The notes beneath the pieces were generated by a model. It had not been told where the DNA came from. It saw nothing but the letters and a program-made list of their open reading frames with translations, and did no database searches. Of a stretch of 21,317 nucleotides of DNA, positions 6,414 to 13,572 are shown piece by piece. The number at the start of each line of letters is the position of its first letter. Within the stretch, counting starts at the first letter, position 1. The DNA is taken from NCBI GenBank assembly GCA_002409725.1, contig DHOI01000123.1:1605-22921 (forward strand). The letters are read 5' to 3'. Both the position numbers and the translations under genes were made by a program. This DNA comes from Christensenella sp. UBA5394 (GTDB lineage: Bacteria; Bacillota; Clostridia; Christensenellales; CAG-138).

Positions 6414-7679
6414 ATGCAATTTGTAGATAAAGCGAAGATCGCCATCAAGGCGGGAGACGGGGGAGACGGCTGCGCCAGCTTCCACCGCGAAAAATATGTG
6501 GCCAAGGGCGGCCCGGATGGCGGCGACGGCGGCCGGGGCGGAAACGTGGTCTTTTTTGCGGACCCGAATATGAGCACGCTCTTGGATTTCAAGTTCATGC
6601 GCCACTACAGGGCCGAGAATGGCGAAAACGGCAGGGCCAAAATGTCACGCGGAAAAAACGGCGAAGACCTCATTATCCGCGTACCTATGGGCACGCTGGT
6701 GCGGGATGTGGAAACGGGCCGCATCGTGGCGGACCTGCACCAGAGCGAAAAGAGCCGCATCGTGCTGCACGGCGGCCGAGGCGGCAAGGGTAATGCCCGC
6801 TTTGCTACGCCCACCCGCCAAAGCCCCCGCTTTGCCCAGCCCGGGCAGAAAACGCTGGAGCACGAGGTGGAGCTGGAACTGCTGACCATTGCCGATGTGG
6901 GCTTGGTGGGCCTGCCCAATGTGGGCAAGAGCACCATCCTTTCGGTGCTCACCAGCGCCCGGCCCAAGATCGCCAATTACCATTTCACCACCCTCACGCC
7001 CAATCTGGGCGTAGTGCAGCGTTACGACAAGAGCTTCGTGCTGGCGGATATCCCCGGCCTGATTGAGGGTGCAGCCGAGGGCGCGGGCCTAGGCCATGAT
7101 TTTTTGCGTCACGTGGAGCGCACGCGCATGCTGGTACACGTGGTGGATATTTCGGGCTGCGAGGGCCGTGACCCGCTGGCGGATTACCGCCAGATCAACG
7201 CCGAGCTGGCCAGCTACAGCAGCCGCCTGGCAGAGCTGCCCCAGATCATCGCCGCCAACAAAATGGATATCACGGGTGCTGAGGATAACCTCGCCCAACT
7301 GCGCGCGGCCCTGGGGAGCAATGCACAGATCTTCCCCGTTTCGGCGGCCACGGCCCAGGGCTTCGATCCGCTGCTCGACGCCGTTCTGCGCACCCTGGAC
7401 GACCTGCCCAAAACCTTTGAATTTGAAGAGGAGGACATGGTGGAGGGCCACCGCTACGAGCCGGGCTTCGAGATCGAGATGGATGGAGAGGTGTTCGTGG
7501 TTACGGGCGGCAGCGTTGATTACCTGCTGGATACCACCTATGCGGACGACGAGGAATCCATGCGGCGCTTCCAGCAATTCCTGCTCAAAGAGGGCATCAT
7601 CGATGCGCTCAAGGCAAAGGGCGCGGGCGAGGAAAGCACTATCCGCATGGGCGAGTGGGAATTTGACTTCATCGATTAA
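6414..7679 (+). CDS. obgE: Obg/CgtA GTPase, ribosome assembly
   Basis: A 421-residue essential GTPase involved in maturation of the 50S subunit and in stress responses; in Bacillus it is also needed for the onset of sporulation. The N-terminal glycine-rich Obg fold (about 1-158) is followed by the G domain: GLPNVGKST at 166-174 (P-loop), FTTLTPN at 191-197, DIPG at 212-215, NKMD at 282-285 and SAA at 310-312. The C-terminal OCT domain (about 345-421) is the form found in Bacillota. The start ATG lies one base after the nth stop, with AAAGGA just before it. yhbY follows 18 nt later, the usual neighbour. Nothing appears truncated. Confidence 0.97.
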   Translation: MQFVDKAKIAIKAGDGGDGCASFHREKYVAKGGPDGGDGGRGGNVVFFADPNMSTLLDFKFMRHYRAENGENGRAKMSRGKNGEDLIIRVPMGTLVRDVETGRIVADLHQSEKSRIVLHGGRGGKGNARFATPTRQSPRFAQPGQKTLEHEVELELLTIADVGLVGLPNVGKSTILSVLTSARPKIANYHFTTLTPNLGVVQRYDKSFVLADIPGLIEGAAEGAGLGHDFLRHVERTRMLVHVVDISGCEGRDPLADYRQINAELASYSSRLAELPQIIAANKMDITGAEDNLAQLRAALGSNAQIFPVSAATAQGFDPLLDAVLRTLDDLPKTFEFEEEDMVEGHRYEPGFEIEMDGEVFVVTGGSVDYLLDTTYADDEESMRRFQQFLLKEGIIDALKAKGAGEESTIRMGEWEFDFID

Positions 7680-7697
7680 ATTGAAAGGTACGGATAT

Positions 7698-7982
7698 ATG
7701 ACAGGAAAAGAGCGGGCCGGGCTACGTGCCATGGCCAATACCGTACAGCCCATTTTTCAGATCGGCAAGGGCGGCATCAGCGATACCATGATCGAGCAGA
7801 TCGGCCTGGCCCTGGATGCGCGGGAGCTGATCAAGATCACGGTGCTGGAAACGGCGGAGATCAGCGCGCCGGAGGCCAGCGATCAGCTTTGCCAAGCATT
7901 GGGCGCACAGCCCGTGCAATGCATCGGCCGTAAAATCACCATCTATCGCCGCAACGAAAAGGAGCCGAAGATCGAGCTGTAA
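7698..7982 (+). CDS. yhbY: YhbY-type RNA-binding protein (CRM domain), ribosome assembly factor
   Basis: A 94-residue single-domain CRS1/YhbY protein associated with pre-50S ribosomes. The family hallmark GKGG lies at residues 23-26, in FQIGKGGIS, followed by the ARELIKI segment and the final CIGRKITIYRR strand. Length is typical. ATG 7698 is preceded by GAAAGG at about 7683-7688. It follows obgE by 18 nt in the same transcript. In many Bacillota the order continues directly into nadD, but here an opposite-strand membrane gene intervenes, ending only 20 bp away and leaving no strong terminator that I can see. Confidence 0.93.
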   Translation: MTGKERAGLRAMANTVQPIFQIGKGGISDTMIEQIGLALDARELIKITVLETAEISAPEASDQLCQALGAQPVQCIGRKITIYRRNEKEPKIEL

Positions 7983-8002
7983 AGGCGGTGGCTTGCGCCT
8001 AC

Positions 8003-8842
8003 CTAGCGCGGCGCGGGGTTATCCGCCTGGCCCACGGCATAGGCCAGGGCTCCAAAGCTAACACAGGCCGCGGCCATCAGCCGGTAATAGAGCGGATAGC
8101 GCACAAAGAACGAGGCCGCGAAAAGCCCCAGCGCGCAAAGCAGGTACCGCCCTGTCCTGCCCCGCTCAAAGGGCCTGGACAGGGCCGTTTTGCGCTTGCG
8201 GCGCAAGGCGTCCTCTCGGGCGAGGATGATGGCGTCGATCTCCTCCTCGCCGGGCAATAGGGCTTGCCGTGCATCGTCGGGCAGGATATCCGCAAGCGCC
8301 AGGAAGGAGACCTTTACGCCGCTGTAATCCGCGGCCAAAGAGCGGGCCGCTTCGGCCACAGGCCCCATGTGTAGGATGGTAACTGCGGCTGCGCCGCGCC
8401 TTTTGGCTGCCGCGCCGGCCGAGAGCACATCGTCCTCAGTCATGGGGGCGGTGCGGTGCAGGGTAAAGATGATCTCCGATTCGCCAAAGCGGGAAGGGTT
8501 GGCCCTGGCATAGCGCCTAAGGAAGCCGAGCTGCTCCTCGCGGGGCATAACCATCAGTTTCTTTTTGAGCGTTTCGGCGGCGATGCTTTGCCGTTCCCTG
8601 CGCAGGAATCGATCCATGCGGATGCTTTTGCCCAGCTCGATGGCGACAGAGGCAAAAGCCATGGCTGTGATGCTCATCAGAACGGCCATAACGGCGTTGT
8701 CGATGATGGTGGAAAAGTGCAGATAGCAGGCCAATAGGCCGATCAACCGTAGAGAGAGGAAATCCATCGCCCTGGCAAAGGCGCTGCGGCCCCCATAAAG
8801 CTTGCGTTTATAATAGCGCGTGAGCGCGCGTTTGCGCCGCAT
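8003..8842 (-). CDS. Unrecognised membrane protein with central cytoplasmic domain
   Basis: I do not recognise this 279-residue protein. It starts with a strongly basic segment, has two membrane helices (about 28-44 and 50-68), a soluble charged region of about 160 residues, and two more helices (about 232-248 and 252-271). The soluble part contains an alternating strand-helix run, GAAAVTILHMGPVAEAARSL followed by KVSFLALADIL; this faintly recalls the end of Mrr-type restriction folds, but no D...ExK catalytic motif is visible, so I do not assign that function. The start is uncertain: ATG 8842 has GGGGG at 8850-8854 at good spacing, ATG 8848 is too close to it, and an open frame runs to 9031 across the nadD promoter. 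It is convergent with yhbY and divergent from nadD, inside an otherwise conserved gene order. Confidence 0.7.
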   Translation of the reverse strand: MRRKRALTRYYKRKLYGGRSAFARAMDFLSLRLIGLLACYLHFSTIIDNAVMAVLMSITAMAFASVAIELGKSIRMDRFLRRERQSIAAETLKKKLMVMPREEQLGFLRRYARANPSRFGESEIIFTLHRTAPMTEDDVLSAGAAAKRRGAAAVTILHMGPVAEAARSLAADYSGVKVSFLALADILPDDARQALLPGEEEIDAIILAREDALRRKRKTALSRPFERGRTGRYLLCALGLFAASFFVRYPLYYRLMAAACVSFGALAYAVGQADNPAPR

Positions 8843-8922
8843 CCGCATACCCCCGATCTTAGTGGGATTTACCTTTAGTATTGGCAGATATTTGCAGGAT
8901 ATACGCAGCGGCCCCGATGGTG

Positions 8923-8928
8923 TATAAT
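8923..8928 (+). promoter_or_regulatory. Putative -10 box for nadD-yqeK
   Basis: A perfect TATAAT 50 nt before the nadD ATG. No good -35 is visible at the right distance (the best is TATACG at 8900-8905). The presence of a divergent gene makes a promoter here necessary. Confidence 0.55.
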
Positions 8929-8978
8929 ATAACGTAATGATTCGTACTTGCGTACTGGGAAAGGACGAGCGGTAGGTT

Positions 8979-10124
8979 ATGCACCTAGGCGTTTTCGGCG
9001 GCAGTTTTAATCCCTTGCATCTGGGGCACATTCAGATAGCCTTGGCCGCCCAGCAAGAAGCGGGCCTCTCCCGCATGTTGCTGATGGTATCGGGTGATCC
9101 GCCCCATAAGGACATCGCCGCAGGCGTGAGCGCCCAAGAACGGCTGGAGATGACCAAACTGGCCGAGGAAGAATATCCATCCCTCGTCGCTTCCGATCTG
9201 GAGCTGAGACGCCCCGGCAAAAGCTACACGGTGGATACCGTGGAACAGCTCAAAGCGGAGAACCCGGGGGCGGAGGTCTATTGGCTCATCGGGGCGGACA
9301 TGCTGCTTTCCCTCGATACCTGGTACGACCCGGCCCGTCTCATGGCCACCACCCGCTTTTTGGTGGCGGGCAGGCCGGATAACCCCGGCGTGGAAGAAAC
9401 TGCCCAAAGGCTGCGGAAGCAATACGGGGCGGATATCACCGTGCTCCATGCCATGGGGCCGGATATCTCCTCTTCCGATATCCGCGCGCGGGTGGCCGCG
9501 GGCCTGCCCATCGAAGGGTATACCTGCGAGCCCATCATCCAATATATCTATGAGAACGGCCTCTACCTGCCCAACGACCTTGGGGCCATGGTGGAGCGGC
9601 TTCGCGGCGAGCTTAGCCCCAAGCGCTTCAGGCACACCGTGGGCGTGGTGCGCAGCGCCGCCATGTTGGCCGAACGCTATGGAATCGACCCGGCCAAGGC
9701 CCGGCTGGCCGCCTACCTGCATGATTGCGCCAAGGAGGATACGGAAGGCCTGGCCCGCAAATATGGTTTAGCGGTAGACGGCATGTCAGCGCCCATCCGC
9801 CATGCGCCGGTAGGGGCGACCTACGCAAGGCGCGCCTATGGGGTAGAGGATGAAGAAGTTTTGCAGGCCATTGCCCTGCACACGGTTTGCGGCAGCGGCA
9901 TGACGGAGTTGGATAAGGCTATCTACCTGGCGGATAAAATAGAACCGGGCCGCGCCTACGCAGCCAAGGAGAGCATAGCCAGGGCAGCGGAGCAAAGCCT
10001 CAACGAGGGCATGCTGGCCTGTATCGACCGAACGGCCACCTACCTTGCAAAAACCGGAGAGCGGATGCATCCCGCCACTATCGCCGCGCGGGAGGAAATA
10101 CAAAACCAACAAAAAAGGGGGTAA
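8979..10124 (+). CDS. nadD: Fused NadD (nicotinate-mononucleotide adenylyltransferase) and YqeK (HD phosphohydrolase)
   Basis: A 381-residue two-enzyme protein. Residues 1-200 are NadD, which makes deamido-NAD from nicotinate mononucleotide and ATP: GGSFNPLHLGH at 7-17 holds the nucleotide-binding HxGH, and ISSSDIR at 163-169 is the second signature. Residues about 205-381 are YqeK, an HD-domain hydrolase known to split diadenosine tetraphosphate: His219 in RFRHT, HD at 248-249 in YLHDCAKE, His275, His301 and Asp318 in YLADKIEPGR. The two are usually separate neighbouring genes in Bacillota; here the frame is continuous with no stop or internal ribosome site visible at the joint. The start MHLGVFGG fits NadD, although the ribosome site before 8979 is only fair. 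rsfS follows after 16 nt. Confidence 0.93.
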   Translation: MHLGVFGGSFNPLHLGHIQIALAAQQEAGLSRMLLMVSGDPPHKDIAAGVSAQERLEMTKLAEEEYPSLVASDLELRRPGKSYTVDTVEQLKAENPGAEVYWLIGADMLLSLDTWYDPARLMATTRFLVAGRPDNPGVEETAQRLRKQYGADITVLHAMGPDISSSDIRARVAAGLPIEGYTCEPIIQYIYENGLYLPNDLGAMVERLRGELSPKRFRHTVGVVRSAAMLAERYGIDPAKARLAAYLHDCAKEDTEGLARKYGLAVDGMSAPIRHAPVGATYARRAYGVEDEEVLQAIALHTVCGSGMTELDKAIYLADKIEPGRAYAAKESIARAAEQSLNEGMLACIDRTATYLAKTGERMHPATIAAREEIQNQQKRG

Positions 10125-10140
10125 TCAATTGGAGGAAGCC

Positions 10141-10494
10141 ATGAAAGAGAAGGCATTAGGCATTTGCAAAATTCTGGACGACAAAAAGGCCGTGGATATC
10201 AAGGCCCTGTATGTGGCGGATAAGACCATCATCGCCGAATGGTTCGTGGTCTGCTCGGGCCGCTCCAGCGTGCAGGTAAAGACCCTGTGTGATGAATTGG
10301 AGGATAGGGGCCACGAGTTGGGCCTCACGGTGCGCCGCAAGGAAGGCTATAACGAGGGCCGTTGGATCGTGCTCGACTTTGGGGATATCCTGGTGCACAT
10401 CTTCCATCCCGAAGAACGTGAATATTACCACCTGGAGCGCCTCTGGGAGGACGGGGGCTGCATCGATTATTCCCAGGAATATGGCCAGGCATAA
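10141..10494 (+). CDS. rsfS: Ribosomal silencing factor RsfS
   Basis: A 117-residue protein of the RsfS/YbeB/Iojap family. It binds L14 (uL14) on the large subunit and blocks subunit joining when nutrients are scarce. The family signatures appear in order: ADKTIIAEWFVVCSGRS (26-42), EGYNEGRWIVLDFGDILVHI (68-87), then the FHP and YYHLERLW segment near 88-102. ATG 10141 follows GGAGG at 10131-10135. A TTG at 10129 in the same frame, preceded by GGGGGT, is the alternative and would add four residues. It is the last gene after nadD-yqeK in the usual Bacillota order and ends at the palindromic terminator. Confidence 0.95.
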   Translation: MKEKALGICKILDDKKAVDIKALYVADKTIIAEWFVVCSGRSSVQVKTLCDELEDRGHELGLTVRRKEGYNEGRWIVLDFGDILVHIFHPEEREYYHLERLWEDGGCIDYSQEYGQA

Positions 10495-10500
10495 TCGGGC

Positions 10501-10522
10501 GGCGGGATGAGGACACCCCGCC
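10501..10522 (+). other. GC-rich hairpin just after rsfS
   Basis: GGCGGG (10501-10506) can pair with CCCGCC (10517-10522), starting six bases after the rsfS stop. No T-run follows, so it may protect the mRNA 3' end rather than terminate. Confidence 0.4.
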
Positions 10523-10601
10523 CTGCAAAAATGGTCGTATGCCCGCAGGGCTGCATGCCCACATGCCGCCGCAAAATTACGGCCGTTGCCCCATGGTTTT
10601 G

Positions 10602-10645
10602 CATATTAAATAAGCGGAGGAAATTTCCTCCGCTTATTTAATATG
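10602..10645. terminator. Perfect 44-bp palindrome, bidirectional terminator
   Basis: Positions 10602-10623 and 10624-10645 are exact reverse complements with no spacer. The centre is GC-rich (GGAGG...CCTCC) and the outer arms are A/T-rich, so each transcript ends in a hairpin with a U-rich downstream arm. It lies between convergent rsfS and the cyclase gene, suiting both. Confidence 0.85.
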
Positions 10646-10663
10646 TTATATATGCTATGCGAT

Positions 10664-11299
10664 CTAATCCAACAGGGCCACGGCCCGCACGGGCGCACCG
10701 TCGGCTTGGGCGAATTTAAGAGGCAGGGCGCAAAAGGTGAAAAGGCCTGGGCCGATTTGATCGAGATTGGTCAGGTTCTCTACGATCACCGTTTGGCCGG
10801 AAGCCAGCAGTCGCCTGTGGATGGGCAGATTCCCATCCGTTACGGGGTCTGCGCTGATGGCGTCGAAACCCACGCCCTTTTTACCGCTGGCGGCGATGTA
10901 ATCCGCAGCGGCGGTAGTCAGACAGGGGAAGCCCTCGAAATAGGCGGGCGTACCCCATTTTTTTGCCCAGCCGGTGAAAAAGAGCAGGAACTGAGCCGAT
11001 TCGAGCGCGGGTCCGGTGCGATGGAGCATATCGAGGCTAATTTCGGATACCCCCGTGCAGTTAAGAACCAGAGCCGTGCCTATAAAATGGCCGGCCGGGA
11101 AGGTATCCAGCGTGGGCGCGCCTTTAAAGATGTGGGCGGGCGCATCCATATGGGTGCCCGTGTGGGAATAGAACGAAAGCAAGGTCTCCGCAAAGCCGTC
11201 CTTTTCGATGGTATTGGTCGGGCGGAGGGTGGGCGGCTCTGTGCCGGGGAATACCGGCATAGCGGCATTTATGGGGTACGTGAGGTCGAGCGCGCGCAT
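10664..11299 (-). CDS. Cyclase family protein (kynurenine formamidase-like metal hydrolase)
   Basis: A 211-residue member of the cyclase/KynB family. Its signature HTGTHMDAPAH (residues 46-56) supplies the metal ligands His46, His50 and Asp52, with His56 also conserved. The opening RALDLTYPINAAMPVFPGTE is typical. Family members hydrolyse N-formylkynurenine, isatin or other amide/lactam substrates; no tryptophan-degradation genes lie nearby, so the substrate is unknown. ATG 11299 shares its A with the last base of the dacF stop (TGATG). No separate ribosome site is visible, so translation probably depends on ribosomes finishing dacF. In-frame codons further upstream lie inside dacF and do not resemble the family. 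The gene ends just before the palindromic terminator. Confidence 0.88.
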   Translation of the reverse strand: MRALDLTYPINAAMPVFPGTEPPTLRPTNTIEKDGFAETLLSFYSHTGTHMDAPAHIFKGAPTLDTFPAGHFIGTALVLNCTGVSEISLDMLHRTGPALESAQFLLFFTGWAKKWGTPAYFEGFPCLTTAAADYIAASGKKGVGFDAISADPVTDGNLPIHRRLLASGQTVIVENLTNLDQIGPGLFTFCALPLKFAQADGAPVRAVALLD

Positions 11300-12678
11300 C
11301 AGCGGCGGCCCTTGTAGCGGTAAACCGTACGACGGCGGTGCCGCTTGCGGTAGCGATTGGTCACGGCCAGGCGGATCGCCACGAAGGCAACCAGTATCAC
11401 GCCTAATATGATGAACCATACCAGGAAGGGGTTGCCCTTGGGCTCTTCATCGCCCACGAGCAATGGGCTGGCCGAAGGGTCCGCATCCACTACGTTGCCG
11501 ATTTCGTCGATGCCGCGCTGGGCGATGAGATCCGCCGTATAGATGACTTCGCCCTGGTAGCTGTAGTTCACCTGGCCTACCACATCGCCGGCGCTGATGG
11601 GCGCGGTAAGCCCGCCGCCCGTATAGCTGGGTGCGGCGGTGATGGCCGCAGCATCCGCCCTAATGGCGTTCATCTTTTCGGAGAGGCCGGCGATCTCGGC
11701 GTCCGCCGCAATATCCGCCTTTACGGGCAGGCCGCCGCCCGCTTTTTCATCGAAGGAGGCGTTGGTCACGGGGGCGAAAAATTCCGTGGGCAGGCCCAGC
11801 TGTGAGAGCTGAACGGCGCCATAGTTGGCAAAGCCCCAATCGAAAAATTTAACCGCGTTTTCAAAGCGATATTCGCTGGCCACCTTACCCTCGATATCGC
11901 CCAACAGGGCCACCACCAGCTCTACGCCGTCCTTTTGGGCGGAAGCCAACAGGCAGCGGCCTGCTTGGGCGGTATCGCCGGTTTTGATGCCTGTGGCGTA
12001 GGTGTATTCGATATTCTCTTTATCTTCCTTGGTGAAAAGCAGGCGGTTGGAATTCTCGAGCTTGCGCACGCCGCTTTTGTTGGTGGCGGGCACCTCGAAG
12101 GTGGGGGTGCTCACGATCTTGCGAAAGGCCTCGTTCTGCATGGCGTAGCGGCCCAGGAGGGCCATGTCGTAAGCGGTGGAATAGTGGGTTTCATCGTGCA
12201 GGCCGTTGGCATTGGAAAAGTGCGTGTCCTTCATGCCGATTTCGGCTGCTTTTTGGTTCATCAGGCTGGCAAATTGCTCCTGTGAGCCTGCCAGGTAAAT
12301 GGCCAGGGCGCTGGCCGCGTCGTTGCCGGAAACCAGCATGATGCAGTAAATCAGGTCAATGATGCGCATCTCCTCGTTCCGGGCAAGGGGCGGGGTGGTA
12401 GCGGAGCCCTTGGTATCAAACTCGCTGCCTATGTTGATGACTTCGTATAGATCCTCGCACATTTCGATGGCCAGGATGGTGGTCATGATTTTAGTGGTGC
12501 TCGCGGGGAAGGCGCGCTCGTGGGCGTTGTACTCGTAGAGCACTGCGCCGGTGCAGCGATCCATCAGGCAGATATAAGGGGTGGATATGGAAGCCGGATC
12601 GAAATCCGCCAGCGCCGCTCCCGTAAGCTGGGAGAATAGAAGCAGGGCAGCCAGCAGGGCTGTGATCATTCGTTTCAA
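11299..12678 (-). CDS. dacF: D-alanyl-D-alanine carboxypeptidase, DacF/PBP5 type
   Basis: A 459-residue low-molecular-weight PBP that trims the terminal D-Ala from stem peptides and so limits cross-linking. A signal peptide (KRMITALLAALLLFSQ..., about 1-24, with ALA before the cleavage point) is followed by the serine peptidase domain with Ser60-x-x-Lys63 in PASTTKIM, SGN at 117-119 and KTG at 232-234. A PBP5-type C-terminal domain follows, then a C-terminal membrane helix (about 413-435) and a very basic tail. I chose TTG 12678 because AAAGGA at 12688-12693 stands nine bases before it and the product begins as a clean signal peptide. ATG 12696 is the alternative but has no ribosome site. The cyclase gene is coupled downstream, and the two-component operon is divergent. 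Confidence 0.93.
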   Translation of the reverse strand: MKRMITALLAALLLFSQLTGAALADFDPASISTPYICLMDRCTGAVLYEYNAHERAFPASTTKIMTTILAIEMCEDLYEVINIGSEFDTKGSATTPPLARNEEMRIIDLIYCIMLVSGNDAASALAIYLAGSQEQFASLMNQKAAEIGMKDTHFSNANGLHDETHYSTAYDMALLGRYAMQNEAFRKIVSTPTFEVPATNKSGVRKLENSNRLLFTKEDKENIEYTYATGIKTGDTAQAGRCLLASAQKDGVELVVALLGDIEGKVASEYRFENAVKFFDWGFANYGAVQLSQLGLPTEFFAPVTNASFDEKAGGGLPVKADIAADAEIAGLSEKMNAIRADAAAITAAPSYTGGGLTAPISAGDVVGQVNYSYQGEVIYTADLIAQRGIDEIGNVVDADPSASPLLVGDEEPKGNPFLVWFIILGVILVAFVAIRLAVTNRYRKRHRRRTVYRYKGRR

Positions 12679-12733
12679 ATCAAATTGTCCTTTCATCGCG
12701 CGATCGATATTCAGAATCATTCGACAATATGAC

Positions 12734-12742
12734 ATTATACCA
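12734..12742 (-). promoter_or_regulatory. Extended -10 promoter for dacF-cyclase
   Basis: On the minus strand TGG is followed by a perfect TATAAT (12739 to 12734), an extended -10 that can work without a strong -35. It lies about 56 nt before the chosen dacF start. Confidence 0.6.
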
Positions 12743-12792
12743 AACCCCACCTTGATTTGTACAGCCATTTACCCCTATTTTTGATTTGCTGG

Positions 12793-12820
12793 TTTCAAAG
12801 AACGGGTTATATGATATAAT
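12793..12820 (+). promoter_or_regulatory. Extended -10 promoter for the two-component operon
   Basis: TTTCAA (12793-12798), a 16-bp spacer ending in TGA, and a perfect TATAAT (12815-12820). Transcription would begin near 12827, giving a leader of about 60 nt. Confidence 0.65.
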
Positions 12821-12837
12821 CTATAATGAAATTATAG
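12821..12837. promoter_or_regulatory. Dyad at the predicted transcription start, candidate operator
   Basis: CTATAAT (12821-12827) and ATTATAG (12831-12837) are perfect inverted repeats around GAA, directly downstream of the -10 box. The position fits autoregulation by a dimeric regulator, but OmpR-type proteins usually prefer direct repeats. The dyad also contains a second TATAAT, so it may be a promoter by-product. Confidence 0.4.
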
Positions 12838-12888
12838 CATGCGGGCAGGGCTATTTATAGACTGAAACCCGCCAGGGAGGGCAAAACG

Positions 12889-13572
12889 ATGGCAAAACGC
12901 ATTCTGCTTGTAGACGACGAGCCGCTCATCCTCAAGGGACTCAAATTCGCCCTTGAGCAGGATGGCTACGAGACCGACAGCGCGGAGGATGGCGAAACCG
13001 CCCTGGATAAGGCCCTTAAGGGCGGCTACGACCTGATCCTGCTCGATGTTATGCTGCCCAAGATGAGCGGCATTGAAGTGTGCCAGGCTGTTCGCGAAAA
13101 GAGCGACGTGCCCATCATCATGCTCACCGCCAAAGGCGAGGATATGGATAAAATATTGGGTCTTGAATACGGCGCGGACGATTATATGACCAAGCCCTTC
13201 AATATATTAGAAGTCAAGGCCCGCATCAAATCCATCCTGCGACGCATGGGTTCTAAGAGCGAGGCCTCCCGCATGGTTATCACGGCCGATGATATCAGCA
13301 TTAACCTCGGCAACCGCAGCGTGCAGGCCCATGGCCAGCCGGTGAACCTCACCGTAAAAGAATTCGACCTGCTGAACCTCTTCATCTCCAACCCCGGCAG
13401 GGTGTACAACCGCGATGAGCTCCTGGAGACCATTTGGGGCTTTGATTACATCGGCGATTTCCGCACAGTGGATGTGCACATCCGCCGCCTGCGCGAAAAG
13501 ATCGAAACGGATCCCGCGAATCCCAGCCATATCATGACCAAATGGGGGGTTGGATACTACTTTGCGCAATAA
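12889..13572 (+). CDS. OmpR/PhoB-family response regulator, WalR-like
   Basis: A 227-residue regulator that takes phosphate from the kinase encoded next and binds DNA. The receiver domain (about 1-118) has the acidic pair Asp9-Asp10, phospho-acceptor Asp53 in LILLDVMLP, Thr80 and Lys102 in KPF. The C-terminal winged helix (about 130-227) ends in DFRTVDVHIRRLREKIE and GVGYYF, wording close to that of WalR/PhoB proteins. GGGAGGG at 12875-12881 precedes ATG 12889. The kinase frame begins before this gene ends, so a matched pair is certain from context. WalR identity is only suggested: the classical walHI, walJ and htrA neighbours are absent and GerMN lipoproteins stand in their place. dacF is divergent, which hints at an envelope role. 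Confidence 0.93.
   Translation: MAKRILLVDDEPLILKGLKFALEQDGYETDSAEDGETALDKALKGGYDLILLDVMLPKMSGIEVCQAVREKSDVPIIMLTAKGEDMDKILGLEYGADDYMTKPFNILEVKARIKSILRRMGSKSEASRMVITADDISINLGNRSVQAHGQPVNLTVKEFDLLNLFISNPGRVYNRDELLETIWGFDYIGDFRTVDVHIRRLREKIETDPANPSHIMTKWGVGYYFAQ

Noticed and set aside
8155..8745. Restriction-nuclease function for the unknown membrane protein
   Set aside because: The resemblance is limited to one strand-helix-strand stretch and no catalytic D...ExK motif is present.
10643..11317. Long open frame on the plus strand opposite the cyclase gene
   Set aside because: It lies entirely across the cyclase gene, which carries a clear family signature; the product is low-complexity and has no ribosome site.
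12743..12814. WalR-type binding box (TGTWAH-N5-TGTWAH)
   Set aside because: The nearest candidate, TGTACA followed by TTACCC, misses the consensus in both halves.
12841..12888. Riboswitch or attenuator in the leader of the two-component operon
   Set aside because: Only a weak GCGGG/CCCGC pairing is possible and no known riboswitch core or T-run is seen.
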